The translations under genes were made by a program, and so were the position numbers. A stretch of 64,000 nt of DNA from Beaufortia kweichowensis. Lineage: Eukaryota; Chordata; Actinopteri; Cypriniformes; Gastromyzontidae. The stretch is from positions 13,001,561-13,065,560 of the forward strand of contig CM032813.1 in assembly GCA_019155185.1 (NCBI GenBank), written 5' to 3'. Each line of letters starts with the position of its first letter. Positions within the stretch are counted from its first letter, which is position 1. Below the pieces are notes generated by a model. It ran no database searches, was not told the origin of the DNA, and was given only the letters and a program-made list of their open reading frames with translations. This document shows, piece by piece, positions 12,801 through 24,800 of the stretch.

Positions 12801-15800
12801 CTTCGTTGATGGGCTGCACCCCTTGTTTCAGCTGATACAGTTATTCACCCGCGAGGCGTCCCAAGCAGGTTTACCAAAGACATCTCTGAAATGATTCATA
12901 AAACTGGACAGAGAGTGTGTTATGGGATGTTCTTGAATCAAGAGAATTCGCCCAGCTTACCGGATAAATGTTGGATGGCGTAGCTGACAGCGTTCAGTGG
13001 TGTACAGGTGAGGCTGCATCTGCAGAGCATGCAACAAAAACCCGCTGCAATCCTCCTGCATTACCAGCTGGTTGGAGCCATGGGACTCGCGATCACCACG
13101 GAGAACGGTAGTGCTAGGTGTGGTGGGAGTGGTGGTGGAAGCTTCGTGGAAGGCTTGACGAGCATCAAATAAATCCCGGAAAGCATCCGACTGACTCATT
13201 ATGTTGGTGGTCCAGTCTTCTGTCACCGAACATCAGCGGATGCAAAATAAAGGTATCTTTAATGAAAACAAACACAAGATGATAAATCAAAACAGGTATG
13301 TAACTTAAACAAATACTGTCCTTTGGAAGTGCCGAAGAGTAGTGGTGAACACAGAAGACGAGAAGATGACGAAGAAGACGAGACGAAGATAAATCCACTT
13401 GCAGTTGATTTCACACACAGGTAAGAGTCCGGGTAACAAACGTTTAGACTGGACAGTGACTGGTAGGGGGTGAGTGTCCTTTATACAAGTGCGGTTATGA
13501 CGGTCAGGTGGTGGTGATCAGAATTCGAGGAGATGGGGAGGCGTTGTGATTGGAGTGCGTTGTGATTGTCAATATTTCCGTAACACTAAGAGCTCAGATG
13601 TCAATATTTGGGGGCTTTTAAAACATTTGTTCATGTTTAAATCAAGATTTTTCATGATTTTCAGAGTTGTCATATCAGTTATTTTCATAACAGTTCATAT
13701 TTTTCATAAATGAACACATGAAAATTAAAATAAAATAACTATTTGATGATCTCATCTTCATTTGTTGGGTATTATTGCTTCTAGTTTGTGTATTTTAATT
13801 CACAGAAATCCTACAAAGTATGTTTTCTCTCAAAAAACGTGTGTTTACCACATGTATATTTCTATTTTTTAAAACAGATCATTTGTGTATAGACTGATAT
13901 TTTGTGACGTCTGGACTCTATTAACAGGACTTTAGTACAAAATACAAAAAGATGGTTAAATATATTGGTTTTGATATTACCCACCATGAACACAGTTTCT
14001 GAATTCCTTTTTGTACTAAAAATGTGAATGAGCTCAAGGTTGTGATGTTAAAACTACAAAGATAATAATTGAACCGTTTTGTTGTGTAGTGATCTGGCTG
14101 GACTCAAAAGAAAAGGTTCTGCTAGAGTATATCACAGAACATCACTCTTTCATTAAAATAATCAAAAGAGAAGTTGTATCTTGGGGTTAGTTGATTTGAC
14201 AAATCACTGACTTCAAATTAAATAATAGGCTCAATGTTAATACATGTCACAAACACATCTTGCACGTCTCAGAGCTCAAAGCGTGCCACAAATGTAAATG
14301 GACAATCAGAACTCATGAATCTGAAGATCATCTCAACAGTAATATATCACACAGTATATGTAAAAAGCTTTGAATGTAGACAGCTTTAGTGGTGTTCATA
14401 AATACAGTCATATAAACTCTTCAATTCTGTCTTGCTAGAGATTTGTGTGTGTTTGTGTGTGTGTTATTAAGCCACTGAGTTTGATATGTGTGTAGTTGTG
14501 TAGCCAAGTTGAGCATGTGCAATAAATTCTTTAATGCTTATCTATAAGCGGATTGCAAAGAAAAAGAACATTTGACAGGGATTTTCCCTTTACTTCACAT
14601 TTACCACGATTTACCACTGACAAAATCCCATCGCATTATATGATTCAATACATCCAGAGTCATTTCATGTTTAAAGTCACCATGAAATCAAAACAGAGTA
14701 TTTCAGCGTGTATTAAAATGATTTATGCATGCAGGTCATTATTTTTACATTTATGTGCCTTTATAATCTGAACCAAAAAATTGATTTTTAATTATTCAAA
14801 AATCATTAACCTCCGCAACAATGACATCTCTGCATGATGTATGTTTCGGCATTAGAGAGGACTATTCTTACTGTTCAAAGGCCAGATTTGTACACGTGTG
14901 CTTGTGAACACCCATTTCTTAACTAAATGCTGAAGCAGCACGCAGCCGCTTGTGTAGCGCAAATACAACAATCACGCATGTCCTATATATGTAAGCTGGA
15001 CAATTTGTGTTTCATACCAGAGACTGAATTCAATGTTCACAACAGACAACGGATAAATAAAGTTATTACATTCTGAAGGAAAATTACAAAGACTACTACT
15101 AAATGGCCTTGAACATTTAATTTGATAATGACTTTAAACTACTATCTAGCTACTAAAATGTAAGAAATGATTACTAAGTATACGCGACTCAAACACTGGT
15201 AAAATAATTATTGTTGTTTTTTTGTAATGCAAATAATCGAACACAGTGTAAAAGGATCCATAGGGGTTCTATTTTTATTCCCGTTTGCATCACTTTGTCG
15301 TGTTCAGTGTGAAAGGGCCATAAACATGAGAAAATTTATTTTTCAGGTGAACTATTCCTTTTAATTGTAAAAACACCAGAATATTCCATTAGATATTTGG
15401 AATTGTTTATTATCACTTCAGGTTACTGTAGAACGTTATGTTCTGGTTTCATAGTCTACCTCCATCACACTGACTGTGTGTACATGTCCAGATGAGTTTG
15501 TGTCACCTCACTGTACATCACACACCACAGAGTTTACAAAGGGTGAATACTACTGTGTGTGTGTGTGTGTGTGTGTTAAACTGAAACAGACACAAGGTGA
15601 ATCAAGGATAACTGCATTTGAAAAGGCCAGGTCACGACCCATTAGACAAGACGAAAAGAAATGTAAATACACAAACATGAACGCTTACATTTAGCAAAAT
15701 GATCTTCTTTTAACACAGTAACTATAGCAACAACTATACAAATAAACTAACTGTGTTGTGTTTGTGATAGCGGCATAAAAAACATATTCTTCCAGCTAAC

Positions 15801-18800
15801 AGATCCAAATTATTTCAGCCACACACAAAAGAGAAAGAATAAAAACAAAGAATTAAATAAACCAAAATCAATATGTTTTCTACCCCAGTTTTATATTGAT
15901 GATACACTAAATTTGTGTGTAAATACAGTGACTTGTGAAAGATGTCTGAACATTTAAGGTATCCTCATAGGTTAAAATCATGGTGAACTAGAAATCTACC
16001 AAGTGAAAAAAAATATTTTAGGAACATGATATATTTTGCTAACATTCCCATTAAGTTATGAGGATTTTTACATGATACACTAACAACATAAGAAGAATGT
16101 TTTTATAGCAACATTTTGAAAACGTTTAGCATTAAAAACTTATTATGTCGAAAATTATATTTTAACTTTACTGCAATAACATTTGTGACAATGTTGAGAA
16201 AACGTTTAGCTAATGTTTCCTGGTAATTTGGTCAACAAGTTAGTATGTAAGGGTTGGGTTTAGAGGAAACAAGAAAATGGTAAAAAATGGGCAATAACAC
16301 AAAGTCATCAATTTGTGTAATGAAATCAGTGTAGTGTTGATTATTACATTAGTATAACAGAATTGTGCTGTGGCTGTTGAGTAAATACCTCGACAGTGTG
16401 GACCCTCGTCTCCTCCATCCGTGCAGTCTGGGATGCCGTTACACAGTTTGCTCATGTGAATGCACACGTCTGAACCCAGACACTGATGTTCATTAGGAGG
16501 ACACAGTGAAACACGGTTATGAGGACCTGAAAAAGACAAACCACATAACAACATCAACTTTATTCAGTCTGCAGTCTGCATAATTGCATTGGATTCATCA
16601 CACTGTGAGTTCTGTTACAAGCTCCAGATGATATACAGCATAGTATCCTACACTGTAAAAACTAAAGGATCCTGGAGGAACCATTTCATGTTCCTCACAC
16701 TGCCACACCAGCGGAACCCCAAATGGTTTCTCGAGGATCCTTTAGTTTTTACAGTGTACATCAGCTATTTTTAGTCCCAAATCTGATTGGATGAGCGACA
16801 TTCTGTCTCCATGCTACTTTAAAATCATTTAAGAAACTGAGCTGCGGTTGGTAGTTGCAATGTGATGTTTTCAGATTAGTCGAGGAGTCTTGTACACTTG
16901 GACATTTTTTGGAAAATAAGTCTTTGGTTTTCAAAATAGCTTTTTATTAGTAGCAATATTAGACTCTCACTCGTGCAGTTTTGCTCATGATCAGTCCCCG
17001 GCTGATAGAATACCTTGTGCTGATATAATGCATTCTTCATAGTTGGATACAACTTCTTAAAACAATAATCAAAGCAGAAAGGATAAGGTCACCAAAAAAA
17101 TAAGTATTTGTTTTTTAACTTGACAACAATAAATCACCATGCATTGGACAAAAAAAAACTATGTACATGCAACACAAACGCTCCACTTAGAATGTGCAAT
17201 TGTAACCTTCGAGCAGAACTGACAAATAAATGTCTTAGATGCCTTCCCACAAACAGATATTAGAGAGTCGACAGTTCTGGATGCTCCGGTTCTTTAGACT
17301 GCTAACAGCACATTTTACATTAAATATGTCTTGAAAATTGTCCCGGGTAACTTACTTATACTTGGGATGAATCAAAAGAACATGAAAACGTAAGTAAAAC
17401 GATCAAAAAATGACAGTAAAGTCAAGTACAGGTAGATAGCATTGAATAAGAATATACTCTTTAAAGTATAAACAATAGTGCATATAAGTTTATAAAAGTG
17501 TAAATTTTTGGAACACTTGTGGACATTTTTCATGCTTTTTGCATAAATATGCTATTTTTGGAGTTGTATTATGACTGTCCATAAGCTTGTGGTCATGTGT
17601 TTGAGTCTTTGCGTCACAGAATGAGCTGTATTTGTGTCTGCTGTCCAGACATGATCTCTTACAGGACAAACTGTGTGAAATGAGCAAAACTGTTTTTGTA
17701 GAAAAATGACACATCACAGTAAAGCCTAAAACAATAAATGTTTCTTTAATGTGTGTTTTAATAATGAGCTCATCATTACAGCTGGAGATCAAACACACGC
17801 CAGTAATGCACAGTTACTGTAAGCTACTGTTTTATTAAGAAGTGTTCATTACCTAACGCAGAATGAGGAAAATGTTTGCAATGTCTTGAATCTTAAATGA
17901 TTGCGTAATATTTTTGAAGTTTAACTTCTGTCAAGTAAATGAGCCATTAATCTGCATTTTGACTACTTGTTGCCAATGGAAGACTACTGATGCATTTGGG
18001 AAACCTATCAAGCAAATGTTTTGAAATTCTTTTTTGTTTTAAAGGGGTCACATGGTTCTAAAAAGAACATCAATTTGTGTATTTGGTTTAACGAAATGTG
18101 TTTACGTGTTTTAGGGTTTAAAAAGTCATTTTACACATACCATGAAGTATTGTTGCTTCTCTATGCCCCGCCTTTCTGAAACGCGTCGAGTTCTACAAGG
18201 ATCATCAAAAGCACGGTGTGCTCTGATTGGCCCGAACGCGACATGACGGAAACATTACGCCCCTTACCTTATTTAAAAACTCAGCATCTTCACAACATGG
18301 CGACACCAGCGGCAACAATACAATAGCGAAAATAAAGGTACTACATTGTTTGCATGCATATTTGGGTGTTTAGGAAACTTTACCACCACATACTGACATA
18401 GAAATGTGGCGGTGTGTTTGAACGAGGCGTTTTAGGAAGGCATGGCTGAGCCTTAACGTTTACAAAGAATATCTCTTTAGGTTTGAGACTTTGAGCTTTG
18501 TAACTTTGCAGATCTTATTTATGCACAAACAGCTACATAGCACACTAAAGAGAAAGAAAAACAAGACATTGCATCATATGACCACTTTAAGATTGATCTC
18601 AAGAAAAATTCCTTAAAAAGAACTTAAAATAAAGTTGTCATAAATAATACCTTAATTATGCCCATTTTCAATATTCCAAAAGCAAAAAAAAAAAGTGGAA
18701 AATGCCCCTAAACAACTAAATGATGACTTGGTTTAGGACATTTTATGTAGTATTATATATGAACACATAATATTATAATTTAGAAAAAGAAAAAAACAAA

Positions 18801-21800
18801 ATTATGAAATGAAACTCCTAGCATTTGTGTTGTTGCCGTCTCAGAGAGTGCAGGAGATCTTACAGGCGTGTGCTGTGAGACCATAAGAATCTTGTGATAA
18901 TATCATGACATGTGGCGTTCCAGAGGGACTGAAGGTGGAGATTCATGCCAAAAGAGAACCACTGGGTCAAATAAACATCAGCCACATGGAAAAACCTGGA
19001 AAAGAGCCGTCACAGGGGAAACAAACTCCCTCTGACAAGACCAGAATGCCACACAGAGAAATGAGTATGATTTTATAATATAAAAGTGTGAATCAAATAT
19101 GAACTGCATGGAGTTGAACGTGAAACAACATTTATATAGTTTATAGTCAGCAGATGCCTAATGCTGAACAGACTCTTCAGAAGTTATCATAAAGCCAGCA
19201 GATAAGGCTGGAGGTCTGGTTGTCATGAATGCATCAGAGTATGTGAAAGTAGAAGGCAATCATCTCATTTGACAGTTTAAAAAAAACTACAATTCAATCC
19301 TGTAAAACATTTCCAACTTTACATTGAAATTTACAAGTGAACTTTGTGATTTACAAACACCACATACATTTCAGCCCTTGGTTAGTCAACTGCTATCTTC
19401 AGGATACAAGTAACACTACAGTAAATTACATTTTAAATAATGTCCTCCAAACTAAAAATATCATTTTTTTACATGTTAGTTAAACAAATGGTCAAAATAT
19501 AAGTACACTGGGAAACGTATAGACTAGATATAATACATGTCAGGTCAGGCCATGGTTTTTATCTGTAAAAAAAACAGCGTTTTTAAATGCAACTCAAAAT
19601 GTGCAGATATAATTGCACCACTAAACTGTTTATATCTATTATAAAAGTGTTCATCTTTTGATCTACATTTTTTCAAATTACATGAACAATTAAAAGGGTA
19701 AAATTAAAATTATTTTTATTGAAATTATGCAGTCAGGATAGAAACCATCACTCGTCATAACTAATCTTTGGTATTAACAACTCAAATGATGTTCCAAGAG
19801 TCTTTCAAATGAACAAATTTTTTGAAAAAAGAAATTCCACAACGAAGAGGAAATTAATACAAAAAATCTGGATTAGTGTTAAATTAGTGCTTACATTTTT
19901 GATGATTTTTGATCCAATTTAGATCTAGTTTCTATTCTGCAGTGTGTGGTTCAGCCAGCACTTGATAATAAACAATGTCAACAATGTAATAAATCCATGT
20001 CTGTCACTTGGCCAAGTCAGATGAAGATCAAGACATGTCGTGCAATCTACAAACTAATATCCAAACTACAAAAAACATACAACATTAAAAAAAGTGCAAG
20101 ACATACCATTAACAGTGTTCACATTGTTCCAAGTCTACATCAACTAAACAACATTTAAGAAGAGCACATTTTAGACTCCATAAACATTAACACTAAAATT
20201 AACCACAGCTGTGTGTCCCAAAACACTAATGGAACGGTTAAAAAAACAAATATTTGTCACGAAATGTCATGAAAACAGTGAAGCTTTTGCCAACAGCGTG
20301 CATGTGCCAAACTATTCTTCTAACAAAAGCCGACATCACAGTAAATATTACAAACACATGCTTCTCGTCAGTCATTTCTATTCAACCTCTTTTTTTTTAC
20401 TTTAGCTGAGATTTATGTTCCATAAAATCCATACGTATTTCACATCATAACTGAGGACAGGGCCGTCTTCTGAAACCACTAAAGGGACTGTCTAGAAGTC
20501 TAAATGTCTAGAAGAAGATGCATCCTGCTACTTTCAATATAAAAATCATTTCAAATCCTCTGAAAAGCAGTGAGCTGGGCCATGCTATACTACTGTATAT
20601 AGTAAACTATGCTAATCTGTCTGTACTAGTTAATGTGCCGACGTTTATTACAGCCTAAAGACATCATTAAGTGCGTTAATGCAAATTCACTAATGCAAAT
20701 TCAGGTAAGAGGAAAAGAACTAGGAAATATGACACATCTACAAATTACAATAAAAACAGATATCACATCAACCGCGTCAAAGAAATTTGTAAAATGCACA
20801 TGCCTAAACTTTAAGAATAACCCATAGCTGGTATTTCTGTATGGTTCGTTTTTTCAGCTGTCAGACGTTAAACATCAAACTGCTGGAATGATAGCACAGC
20901 AGGTCAGACCTCCGCTGTGTGATCAGACCTTCAACCTTCTCAACATGACGCACATCCAAATGACTTTCTCTGTTAAAAAGAATTAGTTCAGGGTATAGTG
21001 TAAAACATTTGTGACTATAACTTACACTGCTCACTACAGTTTCTATATTTATAATATACATACTATATACTTGTTATCCACAGGTAGCAGTCACAGGTAA
21101 ACAGGAATTAAATCCACAGAGTAACAGGTTTGTTTCCCATAGAGACCCGATCAGGCAACCAAAGACCACATTAAACAACAACATAGACCTGACAACAAAA
21201 CAGAACAGGGTTTAAATAAAGTCCGGGTTAATGGGTGATTGATGGCAGGTGTGACAAATCGAAATGGCTGACTGGAGGTGCAAGGAATGATGGGAGATGG
21301 AGTCCATGGGGGGGGGGGGGTGAAGGCGAAACCGTGACAATACTGCATATAGAATACACCAAGACGTCATTTATTTAATCTGATATTAAATTAGTTTAGC
21401 ATGTTAACTGTCACCATTTCTCAGGAGGAACACCTACGTTATTTCACTATTCACTTTAATATTTCATAGTTGAATTTTAATCTAATCATGACAAACTCTA
21501 TATTAATGGAAAGGTCTAAGCTTGACAAGTTTTTACAACAATAAACATAAAAAAAAACTGAATAAAAAAGTTAATGTTACTGTAATTTATAAAAATAAAA
21601 GAAATGACTTAAGACTTAAGATGACTTTTATTAACTGGCTAGACAAAAACATGAATGAGGTTAAATCTTCAGCTTCAAAATGCCCCATTTAATCTATTCT
21701 TGGCACAGAAGTAAACAATTTATGACACTTTATTTAAGATATTCCTGATCGCAGTGGTGGCTGATGGGGAAATTTTCTAAAGAGGAAGAGGTGTAAATTA

Positions 21801-24800
21801 AATCACGTGTTCACTAGTGCTTTTGTAATGCACAATGCACACGGTAGTCATGTTATAATCAACAACAGGTTTGCTGGTATATATATAATATATAATAATA
21901 TACTGGCTCATATAATTAATTTGAAAGGATGCACATATGAATTTTCCTTCCTTCCGCCTTTATTAGAAGTGGTTTAGACAGAAACAAATGAAGTTGCACA
22001 ATGTGAATATCTATTGTGATTGGTGATTTTGTTAAGCAGAGAGTTTGTTATGTGCTCATCTGGCTCTGCATCTGTGTGTAATGCAATCAGTGTTATATTG
22101 CATGTTACCGCCTATAAAAGAAATATGAAAAATCTCTCTACACATTATGGTTGTCATCAAGCTGTAAACAGCTTTTTTTAAGAAAGTAATAAACTTTCAT
22201 TTTGTTGCTTTAGCTACAATCATTGACAACAGGCAGTCTGGCTTTAAAAGCAACCACTCTACAGAGACATACTTAACATGTTGCTCAAATCCTTTTCCAA
22301 GCCCTTGTCATTTCTAGGCTAAACTATTGCAAAAGTGCACATGTCACACCTCTTTTCTTCTCTCTCGCTATCAGCTGCTGCCCGCATTAAGTTTAAGTCA
22401 TTAATTCTGCCATTTAAAACTGCCTCTAACTCCTTTCTACTTACCTACAGCCCATACGGAACCCTGCGCTCAGTAAATGAGCGGTGACTGGTGGTACCTT
22501 CACAAAAGGGCACAAAATCTCTCTCTCGCTTATTTTGCTTCTCTGTTTCCTGCCGGTGGAACAACCTTCCAAACTCGGTCCGGTCAGCCACACCCCTCAC
22601 AATTTTTAAGAAACAATGAAAAAATCTTCTAAATTATTTCCATTAATACTTGACAGGAAGTATTTTGAGTAGGGATGTCCCGATCCGATCACGTGATCGG
22701 AAATTTTATAGAAAAGGATGCCAGAGCTGGGATTCGGACTCGCGTCGCCAAAGCGCAGTTGCGCTGAATATGTCTGGAGCGCTGTCCACTCAGCCACAGG
22801 CTCCGACATATTCTCATTATTTTGAACACATCTATAGTTATGCGGTTGACTCCACACAGAAACAGCAACGCATGCGCAGTAAGAGTTAGGAGTGCAGTTC
22901 CTAAAAGCACATTACTGGCTTTAAACACTGTGGCACTTTTATTTTTTTATTTGTTTACATGCCTGCCAGGTATTTTAAGTTGAGGTGCTATTTGTTTTTA
23001 TATTAGACTTTTTTATATTTACTGTTGCACTAAAGTCCAAAAGTGAAGAATTTATGTTATTTATTACTTGATTGTTCAAGCTACCTCACAGAAGTGCTCT
23101 GTTTGTTAACAGAGTTGTTGAATGTTAAAATAAGGTGAATTAAATAAAAAATAAGGAACATCCTGGATCTGTTTCTTCGCTCTTCTTTATTCTTTTTTTA
23201 TGTATTATAGAAGTATCGGATCGGGACTCGGTATCGGCAGATACTCAAAATCAAATGACTCGGACTCGGACTCAAGGGCAAAAAAACCTGATCGGAACAT
23301 CCCTAATTTTGAGGCGACATTCGAAGCATCTTTCGAAACGGGACAGCCTTAACGGCCTTCAGTCGTGCTGCTGTGGTCTTAAAATGCAGCATTCGAATTG
23401 GAATCACTGGGTGAAGGACGCATAGCTGTGATTTATCATGAATAAAACACAACTATTGACCAATCAGAAGCAAGAACTGGAACTAACCATTTTATAAATG
23501 TATTATTAAAGAGGCTCATCTTCCCCTGCCTCTTCTGACGGACCGTCACTGCCTGATCACACAGGAATTTGTAACTGGATATTTTGTATGAATTCATACA
23601 ATGTGAATCATTCAAATTCACATAGCCCCATCCCTTAACCTAATTTATAAGTAATGAGATTGAATGAGATTGAATGAGAATGAGATTTTTCATGTGGATG
23701 AACCACCTCCTAAAAAACGAACAAATCATTGAAATACAAGAAAGATTTTCCCCAGCCTAAACACTGAATTGCATGTTTTACTATCTCCAGTCTGTCATTA
23801 GATGACAGAAGGATGATAATTTACTCTTCTCAGTGATAGGATAAAGCTGTGTATTGTGTTGCAGTGATGCACAGAGGACGAGCGAGACAGCTGCAGTGAG
23901 AACACTGACACACTTCACTGCTAACACACTGCATGTAAATAAACCTCTTTCATTGAGCAGATCTTTACTGATCTGAGGCGTCCTCACAGAGCTATCCAAA
24001 CACACAGCACTTCTACACATACATCATGTTTCTGCATGACATGATATAACATTTACATCAGCTATTATGCTATGATGAAATGTGCAGCGTAAATAGTTTC
24101 CAGCGGAAATTCTGCATTTACTGGTTTAATTGTTTCTACTATTTTAGTATTTTTTCATATGATACAATTTGTGATTACCATAATATGTTGATATGAGGTG
24201 CTTTTCCTAAATTAAATGATATATTTTCAACCAACAATTACACGTGCCAAAACTTTTGTTTCTTTTACTCAAATTCTTCCTAAAAATACCAGTCTCAAGG
24301 TGACGTCATCAGTTACTGCACATGCTCACAGGTTGGCAACTGCATTATGAGACTCTGTAGAGCCCCTCCCATACAGAATATCAGTCTTTATTCATTGGTG
24401 ATTGGCTCGTTTAACAAAAAGGACACATCTTGTTAATATCTATAATCTTTGGTTGAACATCAGCTTTCAGGACAGGAAAAGATGGCTTAAGGACTAGCAG
24501 AGCTAAACATTAGCACCGCTTTTTGTAACGTCTGCTTTTCCTTTTCAGGGAAGGAAAGAGAGAGACTGAGCCAAAAAATCAGGTCATGAAAAGCCAGCAG
24601 TTTTCCTTCATTCCTCTAGATGTGGTTTTAATGACTTCCAGACTAACGGCAGTTGAGTCTCTGTGTCTCTCGTCCTCTTCACAGTGAGCAGTTTTTCCTC
24701 TGATTTTACCCAACACTTCTCAAAGTCATACCAGCACTTTACACTTCTAATCTGCTTTAACAGGAGGACCTTTATGTTGTGTATCCATCAACAAAAACAG

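Larger units (their letters stand above)
9314..13585 (-). mobile_element. Ty3/gypsy LTR retrotransposon (chromovirus type), defective
   Basis: The element is bounded by direct LTRs (9314-9697 and 13221-13585), each TG...CA on the plus strand, and flanked by a perfect 5-bp target duplication CTAAG (9309-9313 and 13586-13590). Its genes read on the minus strand, so the right LTR is the 5' LTR. A purine-rich polypurine tract (GGTGGAGGGGGTAC) abuts the 3' LTR. Gag, protease-like, reverse transcriptase and integrase segments occur in gag-pol order, with a chromodomain-like tail. RNase H appears deleted, since sequence passes from the end of RT almost directly to the integrase N-terminus. Every segment is interrupted by stops or frame changes. 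At 4.27 kb it is shorter than a typical complete element (about 5 kb or more). It is inserted in LRP1 intron 3. Confidence 0.92.
9163..16388. other. LRP1 intron 3
   Basis: 7.2 kb intron, of which 4.27 kb is the LTR retrotransposon at 9314-13585. The remaining 13591-16388 is AT-rich, with a (GT)n run at 15554-15576 and small MITE-like debris near 15300-15360; nothing coding was seen there. Confidence 0.75.

Noticed and set aside
22715..22805. A functional tRNA gene
   Set aside because: Acceptor stem pairs only in part and no anticodon stem forms; it lies inside a transposon.
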